A stretch of DNA of 64,000 nt, taken from contig NZ_ALPT02000015.1 in the NCBI RefSeq assembly GCF_000292245.2, forward strand, positions 3,130-67,129, in the 5' to 3' direction. Shown here one piece after another: positions 26,693 to 34,553 of this stretch; the first letter of the stretch is position 1, and every line of letters begins with the position of its first letter. The notes under the pieces are model-generated. The model saw only the letters and a list, made by a program, of their open reading frames with translations. It was not told the origin of the DNA and did no database searches. Made by a program: the position numbers and the translations under genes. The stretch is from Alkalihalobacillus alcalophilus ATCC 27647 = CGMCC 1.3604 (GTDB lineage Bacteria; Bacillota; Bacilli; Bacillales; Bacillaceae_D).

Positions 26693-27015
26693 TATGCTGT
26701 CGCCTCCTGTAATGCTTTTTGGGTAATTTTCCAATGCGACGTATTCCAAGTTACCTCACCATCATTAAGCAAAAAAACTTGCGGAGATTCATGCTTAATC
26801 CCAAAATCTTCAGCAATTTGATTCGATACTGGGCGATCTTCAATGACGTGTACAATTGCAGCTGAAGCACCTGTCTCTTTTACAAACGCTAAAAATTCCT
26901 CGTGGGCTTTAGCACTAATCGGGCATGTCGTACTATGTTTGAAGAGCAGTTGTTTACCTGATTGTTTAACAAATTGATTCATCTCTTCAATCGTCGTTAG
27001 TTGTTTAATTCCCAT
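26692..27015 (-). CDS. Monothiol bacilliredoxin, YtxJ/BrxC family
   Basis: A 107-residue thioredoxin-fold protein (DUF2847). The active-site segment KHSTTCPISAKAHEE has a single Cys (TCPIS), as in bacilliredoxin BrxC/YtxJ, which removes bacillithiol from S-bacillithiolated proteins. The cis-Pro loop HESPQVFLLNDGEV follows near 78. It is the first gene of a two-gene operon with the glutaredoxin-like gene and implies that this organism uses bacillithiol. Confidence 0.85.
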   Translation of the reverse strand: MGIKQLTTIEEMNQFVKQSGKQLLFKHSTTCPISAKAHEEFLAFVKETGASAAIVHVIEDRPVSNQIAEDFGIKHESPQVFLLNDGEVTWNTSHWKITQKALQEATA

Positions 27016-27629
27016 TTTAACACCTATCCTTTTTGATCACTTTTCTTTGTAAGCGGTAAAGCTTTATAACTTAACTTTATCATATTCGGAAAAAAGATGC
27101 TTATTATGAGCTTGATTGGATGAGGATGAGAAAAAAACTAAAAACCTCAACCGATTTGTGGAAAGGCAATTTAAAATAAAAGATCTATTAAGGGAGCTTA
27201 GTTCGCATTTGATTACTTAGTATACTCCGAAAGCTACGTCCCCTTCACTTTCCATGGGCACGGCCTCAGCCTCCTCGGCTTAGTCATTGGTTTCCAGCGG
27301 GGGCTTCTCCTCGCGCTGTTCCCGTAGGAGTCTATTGGGATTCCGTTTGCTCTGTTTTGGTTATTAAAAAAAACGAACAAGATGAGAAGCGATTAAGCCT
27401 TTTATCTTAGTTTTAAAAGAAATATTTAAGAAGGACTTCTATATAGGTTTGCCTTTTTTCAGCTTTCCGCTACAAAACAGATGCATGATAAAAAAAGACG
27501 CCACACCCAACGAATGGAGTTTTTATTTTCGATAATATCTAATAATGATTTTTTATAACAACGTTTGGAAGGTTTTCTGTCGCTAAAGCGTTCAGATATT
27601 TCCTTGAATCGCTTGCAACGTTCAAAACT
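27016..27629. other. Intergenic region carrying a diverged palindromic repeat
   Basis: About 600 bases without a credible gene. The GC-richer block at 27217-27362 shares motifs with the 104-bp palindromic repeat. The remainder is AT-rich. Confidence 0.5.
27217..27362. repeat. Diverged member of the 104-bp palindromic repeat family
   Basis: Shares TACTCCG, GCCTCCTCGGC and TTCCCGTAGGAGTCT with the copy at 48379-48483, in the same order and similar spacing. It is much more diverged than the other copies. Confidence 0.55.
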
Positions 27630-27836
27630 TCATCTTTTTAGAATGCCAATTTTGATTATTGTAAAGGCGTTATGTTCTCGAATTATATCAATCAGAGTGT
27701 CGGATTCAAATCCGTATTTTTCAAGGCCTTTCACTTTTGCACCGTTGACAACCTTCTTGTGTGCTTCAATTGCATTCAATAGGAATTTATTTTTCCAATA
27801 ATCTTTCACGATTTCACCGCCCCAATAGATTGACAT
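27630..27836 (-). CDS. Hypothetical small protein in the older integrated segment
   Basis: Open frame of 68 residues (MSIYWGGEIVKDYWKNKF). A GGGGCGG just upstream of an internal GTG (encoding VKDYWKNK) could make that the real start, giving about 59 residues. It is 34 bases downstream of the GIY-YIG gene on the same strand, so probably in one transcript. Not recognised; the composition is mixed and protein-like. Confidence 0.45.
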   Translation of the reverse strand: MSIYWGGEIVKDYWKNKFLLNAIEAHKKVVNGAKVKGLEKYGFESDTLIDIIREHNAFTIIKIGILKR

Positions 27837-27870
27837 TTTCGTTATAAAAAAAGAAGGTTATTTCCCGTCC

Positions 27871-28464
27871 TTAGTATTTTTGTATATTCCAAGAAGGATT
27901 GATTTGTCGGATAAAGTATATTTCGGCTTCTTTGATTTCTTCTACATTGTCCATTAGACAAACGTAAAATTTGATTTGCTTCATGTTATCCATGATTAAA
28001 TTATTCATTCGACAATTTGTGTTGCGTCCGTCTAAATAACAATTTTTAGGTGAAATTCTCCCATACCCGTTATTTACACGTTTTTGAAAGTTATCTAAGC
28101 ACCTTCCAATGTATTTGATTTCATCGTCAACCCTATAGGCATATAATCCTTTTTTATTCATATAATTTTTGTCTTCAATACGAAATGTACCAAACTTTAA
28201 ATCGCCGTATTGATTGAGAAAGCGTGTATAAAAGTTGTCACCGTTTTCTTTAAGATAAAATAAAAATTCACCTATATTCCATTCCAAATATTTGTCATAT
28301 TTTCCGATAACAATTGGTTCAAGATGATTATATCTATCCTTTGCTATTGTTGCCGCCAATGATTTCGGTTTTAATCTTGCGAAATGATTCGTTGTAATTT
28401 CGTCTTTGAAAGACAATTCAATAGGTTCGAAAGTTAATTCTTTTTCGTTCCAATATAATTGCAT
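27871..28464 (-). CDS. GIY-YIG domain protein, predicted nuclease
   Basis: A 197-residue protein whose C-terminal half is a GIY-YIG domain: GLYAYRVDDEIKYIGRCLDNF (GLY and YIG motifs with the Arg three residues after YIG), a conserved-looking NGYGRISPKN stretch, and the Glu in EEIKEAEIYFIRQINPSWN. The N-terminal ~90 residues are unassigned. Stand-alone GIY-YIG proteins with such N-termini occur in phages and mobile elements as homing or defence nucleases. It lies in the remnant of an earlier element beside the tRNA-Arg attachment site. Confidence 0.8.
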   Translation of the reverse strand: MQLYWNEKELTFEPIELSFKDEITTNHFARLKPKSLAATIAKDRYNHLEPIVIGKYDKYLEWNIGEFLFYLKENGDNFYTRFLNQYGDLKFGTFRIEDKNYMNKKGLYAYRVDDEIKYIGRCLDNFQKRVNNGYGRISPKNCYLDGRNTNCRMNNLIMDNMKQIKFYVCLMDNVEEIKEAEIYFIRQINPSWNIQKY

Positions 28465-28687
28465 AGCGTCCCCCTTGTCTACCTCACGTACTATTTTGAT
28501 AATATATTAGAAATTATTATAACAAAGTTGAAGATATGTCGCACAACTAAAGATGTGAGTCGAAAAGTCTTCGTTCCATTTAGTCATTGATACGGAACAA
28601 CTTCACCGACAATGAAGCCGCCGAACTTTCGGGCGTCTCCTTTCGTGGAAGCGTTCTTTTTTATACTCGAAATATTGTCGCTCCATT

Positions 28688-28819
28688 TCATAATAATTGA
28701 CGTTTAATAATAAAGATAATAGTTCGATTGAACACCGTTCCATTGCGAATAGTATGTGAACTACCTAATAATTCGTTCACATTAAGCTCAACATCAAATA
28801 TTCCTTTTCTTTTCGTCAT
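28688..28819 (-). pseudogene. N-terminal fragment of a tyrosine integrase
   Basis: From ATG 28819 the frame encodes MTKRKGIFDVELNVNELLG and stops after 43 residues. The first ten residues are identical to the start of the intact integrase (34554-35540), and both genes begin about 130-150 bases from the 3' end of their tRNA-Arg copy. The rest of the integrase is missing. Unlike the intact gene, its codons contain CpG (ACG, CGC, CGA). It marks an earlier related element at the same site. Confidence 0.75.
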
Positions 28820-28950
28820 AACAAAAAAGCCTCCTATATCGAATGTGATTGGAGTCAAAATACGGTGTAATTTCTTAAATGACCGTAGCACTGACCGTTT
28901 CACTAAACGATATAAAAGGCTGTTAAATTAACATTTATGTAATATTCAAA

Positions 28951-29025
<75 letters not shown>

Positions 29026-29037
29026 GAGGAAACTGCT

Positions 29038-29083
29038 CCTTATCAGTCAAACCACAGACATATCAAGGAGTTAACACAGATTA
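29038..29083. promoter_or_regulatory. Left-end arm sites (integrase/excisionase binding candidates)
   Basis: Contains CCTTATCAGT then CATATCA (29038-29068), also found at the right end in the same orientation, and GTTAACACAGATTA (29070-29083), found at the right end in inverse orientation (35628-35641). Shared motifs just inside both attachment repeats are expected for arm-type recombinase sites. Confidence 0.55.
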
Positions 29084-29265
29084 AGTTTTCACTGTAAGTC
29101 TACAATAATATAATAGTAGAGATTAGTTCAATTCCCTAACTAAGTTCTATTACCTTATTTAAGATAATAACTTATAGCTTTACAGTTATCAACAGATTTC
29201 TTTACTGTCTCCTCTGTTTTTACAAAAGAATATCTCCTAATGAACATAAATAAAAAGAGAGCCTT

Positions 29266-29502
29266 TTATAGCTCCCCATTTCTTTTAAGCCTGTCATAAG
29301 CAACTAAAGCATTTCTATACTTTAGTTCATTCAGCCTGCCATTATTAATATCATAATCCAATAAGTAGGTTAGAGCTAAATGATGCCCCTGCCCACTAAA
29401 CCATTTAACAACATCATTCATATCACTCTCTAAATTGAATAGTTCTGTTTTATCTGCCTCAGCTATTGCTTTAACTAATGCTAATTCCTCAGTAGTCATC
29501 AT
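29266..29502 (-). CDS. Unknown 78-residue partner of the HicB-like gene
   Basis: Acidic helical protein (MMTTEELALVKAIAEADKTE) with FNLESDMNDVVKWFSGQGHH in the middle. Its ATG overlaps the stop of the HicB-like gene (TAATG), a typical toxin-antitoxin or tightly coupled arrangement. It lacks the HicA dsRBD-like pattern and its catalytic His context, so it is not an ordinary HicA. No family recognised. A second ATG one codon later is equally possible. It is the last gene of the element before the left attachment site. Confidence 0.65.
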   Translation of the reverse strand: MMTTEELALVKAIAEADKTELFNLESDMNDVVKWFSGQGHHLALTYLLDYDINNGRLNELKYRNALVAYDRLKRNGEL

Positions 29503-29774
29503 TACACAGCCTTTCTGTATTCATCTGTATTCACTTCTATCAGCACTAAACTTGCACCCTCAGGAGCTTTCAGAGCAGTTACAGGAGAGGCAGGAGGTAA
29601 CTGCTTTCCATCATCCTCATAATCTGTAAGCATTAAAGCTAAAACATCCTCAGCCATAGAGACAGCATGAGACAAGCTTTCCCCATCTGTGAACACATTC
29701 TCTAAGTCAGGAAAACTAACAATAAATGCTCCATCCTCTTTATGAATCACTGAATAATATTTGTATACTGGCAT
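29502..29774 (-). CDS. HicB-family antitoxin-like protein
   Basis: A 90-residue protein with the HicB partial RNase H-like fold signature: YYSVIHKEDGAFIVSFPDLENVFTDGESLSHAVSMAEDVLALML, then PPASPVTALKAPEGASLVLIEVNTDEYRKAV. No C-terminal DNA-binding extension is present. HicB normally neutralises the mRNA interferase HicA encoded beside it; here no HicA is found, and the coupled downstream gene encodes an unrelated 78-residue protein. Confidence 0.8.
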   Translation of the reverse strand: MPVYKYYSVIHKEDGAFIVSFPDLENVFTDGESLSHAVSMAEDVLALMLTDYEDDGKQLPPASPVTALKAPEGASLVLIEVNTDEYRKAV

Positions 29775-29845
29775 TTGCCATCAACTCCTGTTTTTATTAA
29801 ATCAATTTTACCACAGGAAATAAAAAAGTAGGAGCAAAAAGCTCC

Positions 29846-30199
29846 CTACAGTTGACTTACTTTTATTTGATACATCTTTTCTAACATCTCAGGCTCATTC
29901 TCAACTAAATACATTCCAATCTGATAAGCTTCTTTAGCCTCTGCTCCTGATTGTCTACCAAAGCCATTTAATACTGATTTAATAATAGCTGTAGAGACAC
30001 CATATCCTAATGAATACTGCTTAATATCTTTTGCTGTCATACCTCTAAGATAATGTAAATACAAAATGTCCCCAACTCTGTAACCATTCATTAGGTCAGT
30101 TTTAGAATTCTTTGAGCATAATCTATAAGCCATTGGACTCCATGCCTCAGCTTGTTCTCCTGATACTCTCCATTCATTAAACCTGTAATCTATACTCAT
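29846..30199 (-). CDS. Hypothetical protein, element-encoded (117 residues)
   Basis: Begins MSIDYRFNEWRVSGEQAEAW. The segment DILYLHYLRGMTAKDIKQYSLGYGVSTAIIKSVLNG resembles a helix-turn-helix of the sigma-region-4 or terminase-small-subunit kind (short helix, Gly turn, recognition helix), so DNA binding is plausible but unproven. It is a single compact domain with an acidic C-terminal helix. Separated from neighbours by about 70-85 bases on each side. Confidence 0.65.
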   Translation of the reverse strand: MSIDYRFNEWRVSGEQAEAWSPMAYRLCSKNSKTDLMNGYRVGDILYLHYLRGMTAKDIKQYSLGYGVSTAIIKSVLNGFGRQSGAEAKEAYQIGMYLVENEPEMLEKMYQIKVSQL

Positions 30200-30285
30200 T
30201 CTATCTCTCCCTCTCCTCAGTAAAATAAAAAAAGGCTGAATCTGCTATCTTTGCAGAAACAACCTCTGTTCTTTTTGAGCCTCAA

Positions 30286-30909
30286 CTATAGTATTTCTAA
30301 TCCTGATGTTCTTAATTGTCTAATATAAGGTCTAATTTCATAATCAAATTCCATTAACTTAGTATTTAAGTCTCTTTGTCCTAAGTGAGTACCTCTGTAT
30401 GGCATATTCTGTTCTTCAAGTGCCACAATCTTTGTATCTAACAGGATTGCCCTAACTCCTGCAAATCTTCCTGATAATGCATTAGAAAATCCTTGCATTT
30501 TTTCCATAGTAGCAGAAAGCTCTGATAAGCTTGTATTTACAATCATGTAATTATCTACTGTTCTAAACAAGAAACAAGCTGACTTATGAACAGCAAAAAA
30601 TGCCTCAGCCTTATCCTCTAACTCTACATACATAGCTTTTATTTGAGCCTCAGTAACTGCCTGTTGTAGCTCCAAATCCTCCTGTAAAGAATGAATCTGC
30701 TGTTTAATTAGCCTAGCCTCTCCCAAGTCTTGAGCCATTGTAAGAGCCTCCTGTAGAACCTGTAACTCCTGTTCCATTTTAACAAGTACCTCTTTTCCTG
30801 ATGACTCTAGCTCCTCAATAGAGTCCATTACAATGTCAACAACTTCTCTAGCCTCCTGTACTTCTGCTACCTTTGCTGTCAAATCCTTAATCATTTGTTC
30901 TTTCATCAT
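30286..30909 (-). CDS. Hypothetical coiled-coil protein (207 residues)
   Basis: The first 120 residues are an uninterrupted Glu/Gln/Leu-rich coiled coil (KDLTAKVAEVQEAREVVDIV onward). The second half is more globular (FFAVHKSACFLFRTVDNYM). GGAGG lies upstream of ATG ATG; the second Met is equally possible. It forms an apparent operon with the 131-residue gene 26 bases upstream. No homologue recognised; structural, partition or capsid-scaffold-like roles cannot be separated. Confidence 0.65.
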   Translation of the reverse strand: MMKEQMIKDLTAKVAEVQEAREVVDIVMDSIEELESSGKEVLVKMEQELQVLQEALTMAQDLGEARLIKQQIHSLQEDLELQQAVTEAQIKAMYVELEDKAEAFFAVHKSACFLFRTVDNYMIVNTSLSELSATMEKMQGFSNALSGRFAGVRAILLDTKIVALEEQNMPYRGTHLGQRDLNTKLMEFDYEIRPYIRQLRTSGLEIL

Positions 30910-30935
30910 AATTCCTCCTCAGCCTCCATTATCTC

Positions 30936-31331
30936 TTAGATAAATTTCTTGAATAACTGTATCTGACTTTTAATTTCCTCAGCCTCTTGTGCCTTGTTCT
31001 TATAAGCATCTATTTTCCCTTGATGAGCTAATAGTCCTGCTGTTGTACTTGCATTAAGTAATTTCTTTTCAAGTGATTTAATTGCTGTTCTACATTGACC
31101 TGAAAATTCAACTGCTTTCTGAGCCTCAAAGTTACTAGCATTTAGCTCACCATTCAATAAGCCATTTGCTGTAGCTGTCATTTGAGAAAAATCATGCTCC
31201 TTATTCATTGCTGTTCCAATTGCATTGCTCATTTTCTGATGCCTTTCAAGGTTTGCCTGCTGTCTTTCACTTACCTTTTGTGCCATGTTCTCTAAATTCT
31301 GTCTGTTTATCTGCTCATATGTCATACTCAT
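30936..31331 (-). CDS. Hypothetical helical protein (131 residues)
   Basis: Starts MSMTYEQINRQNLENMAQKV, Gln/Asn/Lys-rich and almost entirely helical, with a second helical part AVEFSGQCRTAIKSLEKKLL and a short KFI tail. GGAGG precedes the ATG. It is probably co-transcribed with the coiled-coil gene that follows. Not recognised. Confidence 0.65.
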   Translation of the reverse strand: MSMTYEQINRQNLENMAQKVSERQQANLERHQKMSNAIGTAMNKEHDFSQMTATANGLLNGELNASNFEAQKAVEFSGQCRTAIKSLEKKLLNASTTAGLLAHQGKIDAYKNKAQEAEEIKSQIQLFKKFI

Positions 31332-31451
31332 TTTAATTCCTCCTCAGTAGTATTAGGAAAAGAGCTGTATAAATACACTCATTTTCCTGTACTCTAGCCT
31401 AACTATGACTAGTTGATTAAAGTAATTTTTCAATATTTTTGATTTAGATTT

Positions 31452-32303
31452 CTAGTTACACTTATTAACAATAAACTCTGCTCCTAGCTTAATATCAGGC
31501 TCTCCTGCTTTTCTGTATAAAATGAATGGATTAGCCTTAATCATTAATTGCTTACCTACTTTTGTCTTTGCATATATATACATTCCATTCCATTGTAAAT
31601 GGCTGAGCTTTCTGCTTGTCTCCTCAAGACTCATGTTCATCATTTGAGCCAATGAATCTAATGTAAGAGTATTTATTAAATACAATTCTCTTTCATTTGG
31701 ATTAGTAACAAGCAAGTTTGTTTCATAATGGATTAATTGAATAGTCTTGTAGACAAAACCAATGTCAGCAGGTTGTAAACCTTCCTCATATGCCTCCTGT
31801 AAACTATTAATAAACACCTTAACAACCTTATCAGTCTTATTCTTACTGTACTGTCCTGCTACCCCTGTCCTAAAACAATATTCAGGGTTAATAAAAAAAG
31901 CCTTATGACTTTTGCCATAAAGCACCACTGTATCCTTATAAAGTAGCTCCTTTTCTACAAGTTTTTTAATCAGTGTACTGACTGTTCTAGGAGTTACATT
32001 TAATTTTTTAGCTATCTCCTTATTATTCATTGGCAATTTAGCATTAGGAGATGCCTTGAGCATATTATTATAGTCAACATATGTCTGTAACAGAAGGAAG
32101 TAACCTAGCTCCTTATTTTTCATTTTAGACAGTCTCCCCTTTATTGTTTCCATTTCAGTAAAAACAAATAATGCTGAGCTATTCTCTATGACTGCTCTTT
32201 TCTTCTTTTGATGCTTAATAGCCTCTAATTGTTCAGGAAGTATAATCTTAGCTCCATAAACCCTTTCTCCATCCTCATTAGCTACAATATAATTCTTACC
32301 CAT
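31452..32303 (-). CDS. Winged-helix protein, candidate plasmid-type replication initiator
   Basis: A 283-residue protein with a central winged-helix domain near residues 90-145: MNNKEIAKKLNVTPRTVSTL followed by IKKLVEKELLYKDTVVL and a wing KSHKAFFINPEYCFRTG. This order resembles RepL-type plasmid replication proteins of Firmicutes, which also end their domain with an INP-type strand. A second helical region (TLDSLAQMMNMSLEETSRKL) may be another HTH. A pair of 22-bp direct repeats lies about 270 bases upstream. A transcription regulator is the alternative. Confidence 0.6.
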   Translation of the reverse strand: MGKNYIVANEDGERVYGAKIILPEQLEAIKHQKKKRAVIENSSALFVFTEMETIKGRLSKMKNKELGYFLLLQTYVDYNNMLKASPNAKLPMNNKEIAKKLNVTPRTVSTLIKKLVEKELLYKDTVVLYGKSHKAFFINPEYCFRTGVAGQYSKNKTDKVVKVFINSLQEAYEEGLQPADIGFVYKTIQLIHYETNLLVTNPNERELYLINTLTLDSLAQMMNMSLEETSRKLSHLQWNGMYIYAKTKVGKQLMIKANPFILYRKAGEPDIKLGAEFIVNKCN

Positions 32304-33050
32304 TATCCTGCCCTCCTCAAAATTTTTCAGCTCAAGTATGTTGTCATAATTCAGCTACTTATTAGCCATCTAAGAGGAGAGAAATAAAGTAATTTCACAA
32401 GTTTTTTGATATAAATTTCTGTATAAACATCTGTAACAATGCCCTTGTACCAATTATTTGTACCTATCTTTTACATCTTTTATAACTCTCTATTTTTTTA
32501 TAAGTAATAAAGATCAGTACCAATTTCTTGAACACAGTTGTCATGTGCAATGAAAACCAAAGATAACACTTGAGCATTTTTGCACTTTTAATAGCTTTCA
32601 CTTGAGCATTTTTGCACTTTAATAAATTAACATAATTCCATATGGCTCTAGGGTTCATACACATTTTCATAAAGTAGAATCCCTCTTATCTTTTAAGAGA
32701 TAAAATCAAAGACTTGAGTCTGTCATACTGACACCCTCCCACCAATAACAATACTACCTGAGTATAAATTCTATCAGTACAATAACCATGACATATACAG
32801 TATGTAATTAAGGTAGTATGGATGGCTGATAAGCCAGACATTAGTCTATTATGTAGCTTATGTTATGTAGAGGACTGTCTTTTTTTGTATAGGGGGGAGC
32901 TATTTTACATAAGGGGGAGGTTTATGCTGTTCCTGTGGTTGTATAAGGCTCTGAGAGCTATTCTAAAGCACATTTGACAAAATCATTTAATTATGCTTAC
33001 ACCTCCTTTAAAAGCCTACTGTAAGGCTACACAGAGATAATTTGACAAAC
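32304..33050. other. Non-coding region of the element, possible origin
   Basis: About 750 bases upstream of the winged-helix gene with no convincing gene. It holds the 22-bp direct repeats (32567-32620), an inverted pair ACTACCT/AGGTAGT (about 32753 and 32810), and two G-runs (32891-32897 and 32913-32918). Such content suits a replication origin or regulatory region, which is inference. Confidence 0.4.
32567..32620. repeat. Two 22-bp direct repeats, 32-bp spacing (iteron candidate)
   Basis: CACTTGAGCATTTTTGCACT plus TT occurs at 32567-32588 and again at 32599-32620, exactly. The distance is three helical turns, upstream of the winged-helix Rep-like gene. Confidence 0.7.
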
Positions 33051-33389
33051 TTAACAAACTATACTTAAACCTCTCCAATTCCTGCTCTGTACTACCTTCC
33101 ATACAATTTTAAAAACTGGATAGGAGAGGAAATAGGCAATGCTTAATTTGTTGTAAAAATCCCAAAAGAAAAAGATAGGTCTTGGATTATTTAGCACACT
33201 AAAGTATAGAAGTATCAAGGGTTTCAACCTGAAAAAGTCCAAGAAATCAGGAGTACACACAATATAAAAAATATTTGCAGATTGCTCTCTAAAGCCTGTC
33301 ATAGAGGGAAACTTGACAAGATAATAAAAATATGAATTATGTAGAGACAATAAAAAAGAGCAACCCTCAGCAGGTAGCTCTGTCTGCAA
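33051..33389 (-). CDS. Doubtful Phe/Tyr-rich reading frame (112 residues)
   Basis: A TTG-started frame overlapping nothing, directly after the 49-residue gene. It encodes a hydrophobic, aromatic-rich sequence (CSFLLSLHNSYFYYLVKFPS). The frame also continues upstream without a Met up to a TGA near 33459, giving protein-like sequence (NEREWIRKIIDELQTELP). No ribosome site suits it. It may be a decayed or frameshifted gene, or chance. Confidence 0.25.
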   Translation of the reverse strand: MQTELPAEGCSFLLSLHNSYFYYLVKFPSMTGFREQSANIFYIVCTPDFLDFFRLKPLILLYFSVLNNPRPIFFFWDFYNKLSIAYFLSYPVFKIVWKVVQSRNWRGLSIVC

Positions 33390-33397
33390 CTCATCTA

Positions 33398-33547
33398 TTA
33401 TCTTCCTAATCCATTCTCTCTCATTATGGAGGATAAGACCTCCTGTATTGTCTCAGCATCTAGCTTGCTTAATACAGCATCTAACATGTTATTTGCTCCT
33501 AGTGCCTCAGTTACTGCCTCTACTGTTTGTAAATTAAATTGTATCAT
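33398..33547 (-). CDS. Small 49-residue protein after the serine recombinase
   Basis: Frame MIQFNLQTVEAVTEALGANN, continuing MLDAVLSKLDAETIQEVLSS and ending IMRENGLGR. GGAGG lies 8 bases before the ATG, and the gene begins 17 bases after the recombinase stop, so it is the second gene of that operon. It is a compact acidic helical protein. No family recognised; its position suggests an accessory to the recombinase. Confidence 0.6.
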   Translation of the reverse strand: MIQFNLQTVEAVTEALGANNMLDAVLSKLDAETIQEVLSSIMRENGLGR

Positions 33548-33564
33548 TCTTGTATCCTCCAATA

Positions 33565-34125
33565 TTATGATTTAAGTTTTCTCTTATTAATTTCCTTGTA
33601 CAGCTTTCCTTGAGATATCCCTGTAATCCTGATTATGTCCTTTATTGAATGATTACCCTCATCATACAGCTTGAGAGCATCCTGTACCTTCTGGTCATCT
33701 AGCTTAGGTCTGCCTAGTTTAACTCCTCTTTGTTTAGCAGAATCAAGACCTTCCTTTGTTCTCTGTACAATTAAGTCTCTTTCAAGCTGAGCAATGACTG
33801 CCATCATACCTAGCATAGCTTTACCTGTGGGAGTAGTAGTATCCATGTTTTCCTTTAGTGAGATAAAGACTATCCCTCTGTTTGTCAACTCCTCAATAGT
33901 GGAGAGGATGTCTAATGTTTTTCTGCCCAATCTTGAAATGGACTCAACAATAACAGTATCTCCCTCCCTTACAATGTCTAGGAGCTGTTGTAAACCCTGC
34001 CTTTGCTTCTTAGTTCCTGTATACTTCTCCTGTATCAGCTTGTCATATCCAACTTTCTCAAGTGCATCTAACTGCCTATGTAGCTCCTGAGCATCTGTTG
34101 ATACCCTTGCATAAGCTATCCTCAA
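33565..34125 (-). CDS. Serine recombinase (resolvase/invertase family)
   Basis: A 186-residue small serine recombinase. Catalytic Ser9 is in YARVSTD; the conserved Arg cluster appears in ESISRLGR (near 65) and in the segment QLERDLIVQRTKEGLDSAKQ (near 120). A Hin-type HTH ends the protein (IKDIIRITGISQGKLYKEIN). It could resolve multimers or invert DNA. No gene-sized inverted repeat pair was found; palindromes at 34381-34423 upstream are a possible res site. Confidence 0.9.
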   Translation of the reverse strand: MRIAYARVSTDAQELHRQLDALEKVGYDKLIQEKYTGTKKQRQGLQQLLDIVREGDTVIVESISRLGRKTLDILSTIEELTNRGIVFISLKENMDTTTPTGKAMLGMMAVIAQLERDLIVQRTKEGLDSAKQRGVKLGRPKLDDQKVQDALKLYDEGNHSIKDIIRITGISQGKLYKEINKRKLKS

Positions 34126-34553
34126 TCTATCCCCTCCTGTACAACCTCAATTCCTTGTATCTAATGTAACATAGAGGTTAATTAATGTAAACCTTTTATG
34201 TAATTGTTTTTGTAATAATTTTATGTAATATAAAGAACATTGATGTATCAAGCTTTTCCTTGTCCTGCTGTTAATATAAAGTAAATTACATTTAACTATC
34301 AATTAATGTAATACTCAATTTGATTGTATCAGCATTAAAGAAAAAACATAAGCATATTATTGACCATTTGTCAAGTTAAGCATCCCCCCATAGGGGGAGT
34401 ACCCCTCTAAGGTACTGGGGAGAAGTGCCTCTAAAATACAGCCAATGGAAAATATTTTAATGTAAATAATTACCATAACCATACAATAAAAAAGACCTCT
34501 AAGCATTTAACCTAAAGGTTAATATCAAATAAAAAATAATCACTTTCTAACTT
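34126..34553. other. Intergenic region with palindromes between integrase and recombinase genes
   Basis: About 430 AT-rich bases. At 34381-34423 there are two GC-rich inverted repeats, CCCCC-ATA-GGGGG and AGTACC/GGTACT with a 7-base spacer. They may form the recombinase res site, its operator, or a replication structure. Confidence 0.45.

Noticed and set aside
29266..29502. HicA toxin beside the HicB-like gene
   Set aside because: The 78-residue protein is acidic and helical with no HicA-like basic dsRBD pattern.
32464..32670. 68-residue frame upstream of the Rep-like gene
   Set aside because: It contains the two direct repeats in translation (LLKCKNAQVKA / KMLKCYL) and no ribosome site; better explained as non-coding iteron-like DNA.
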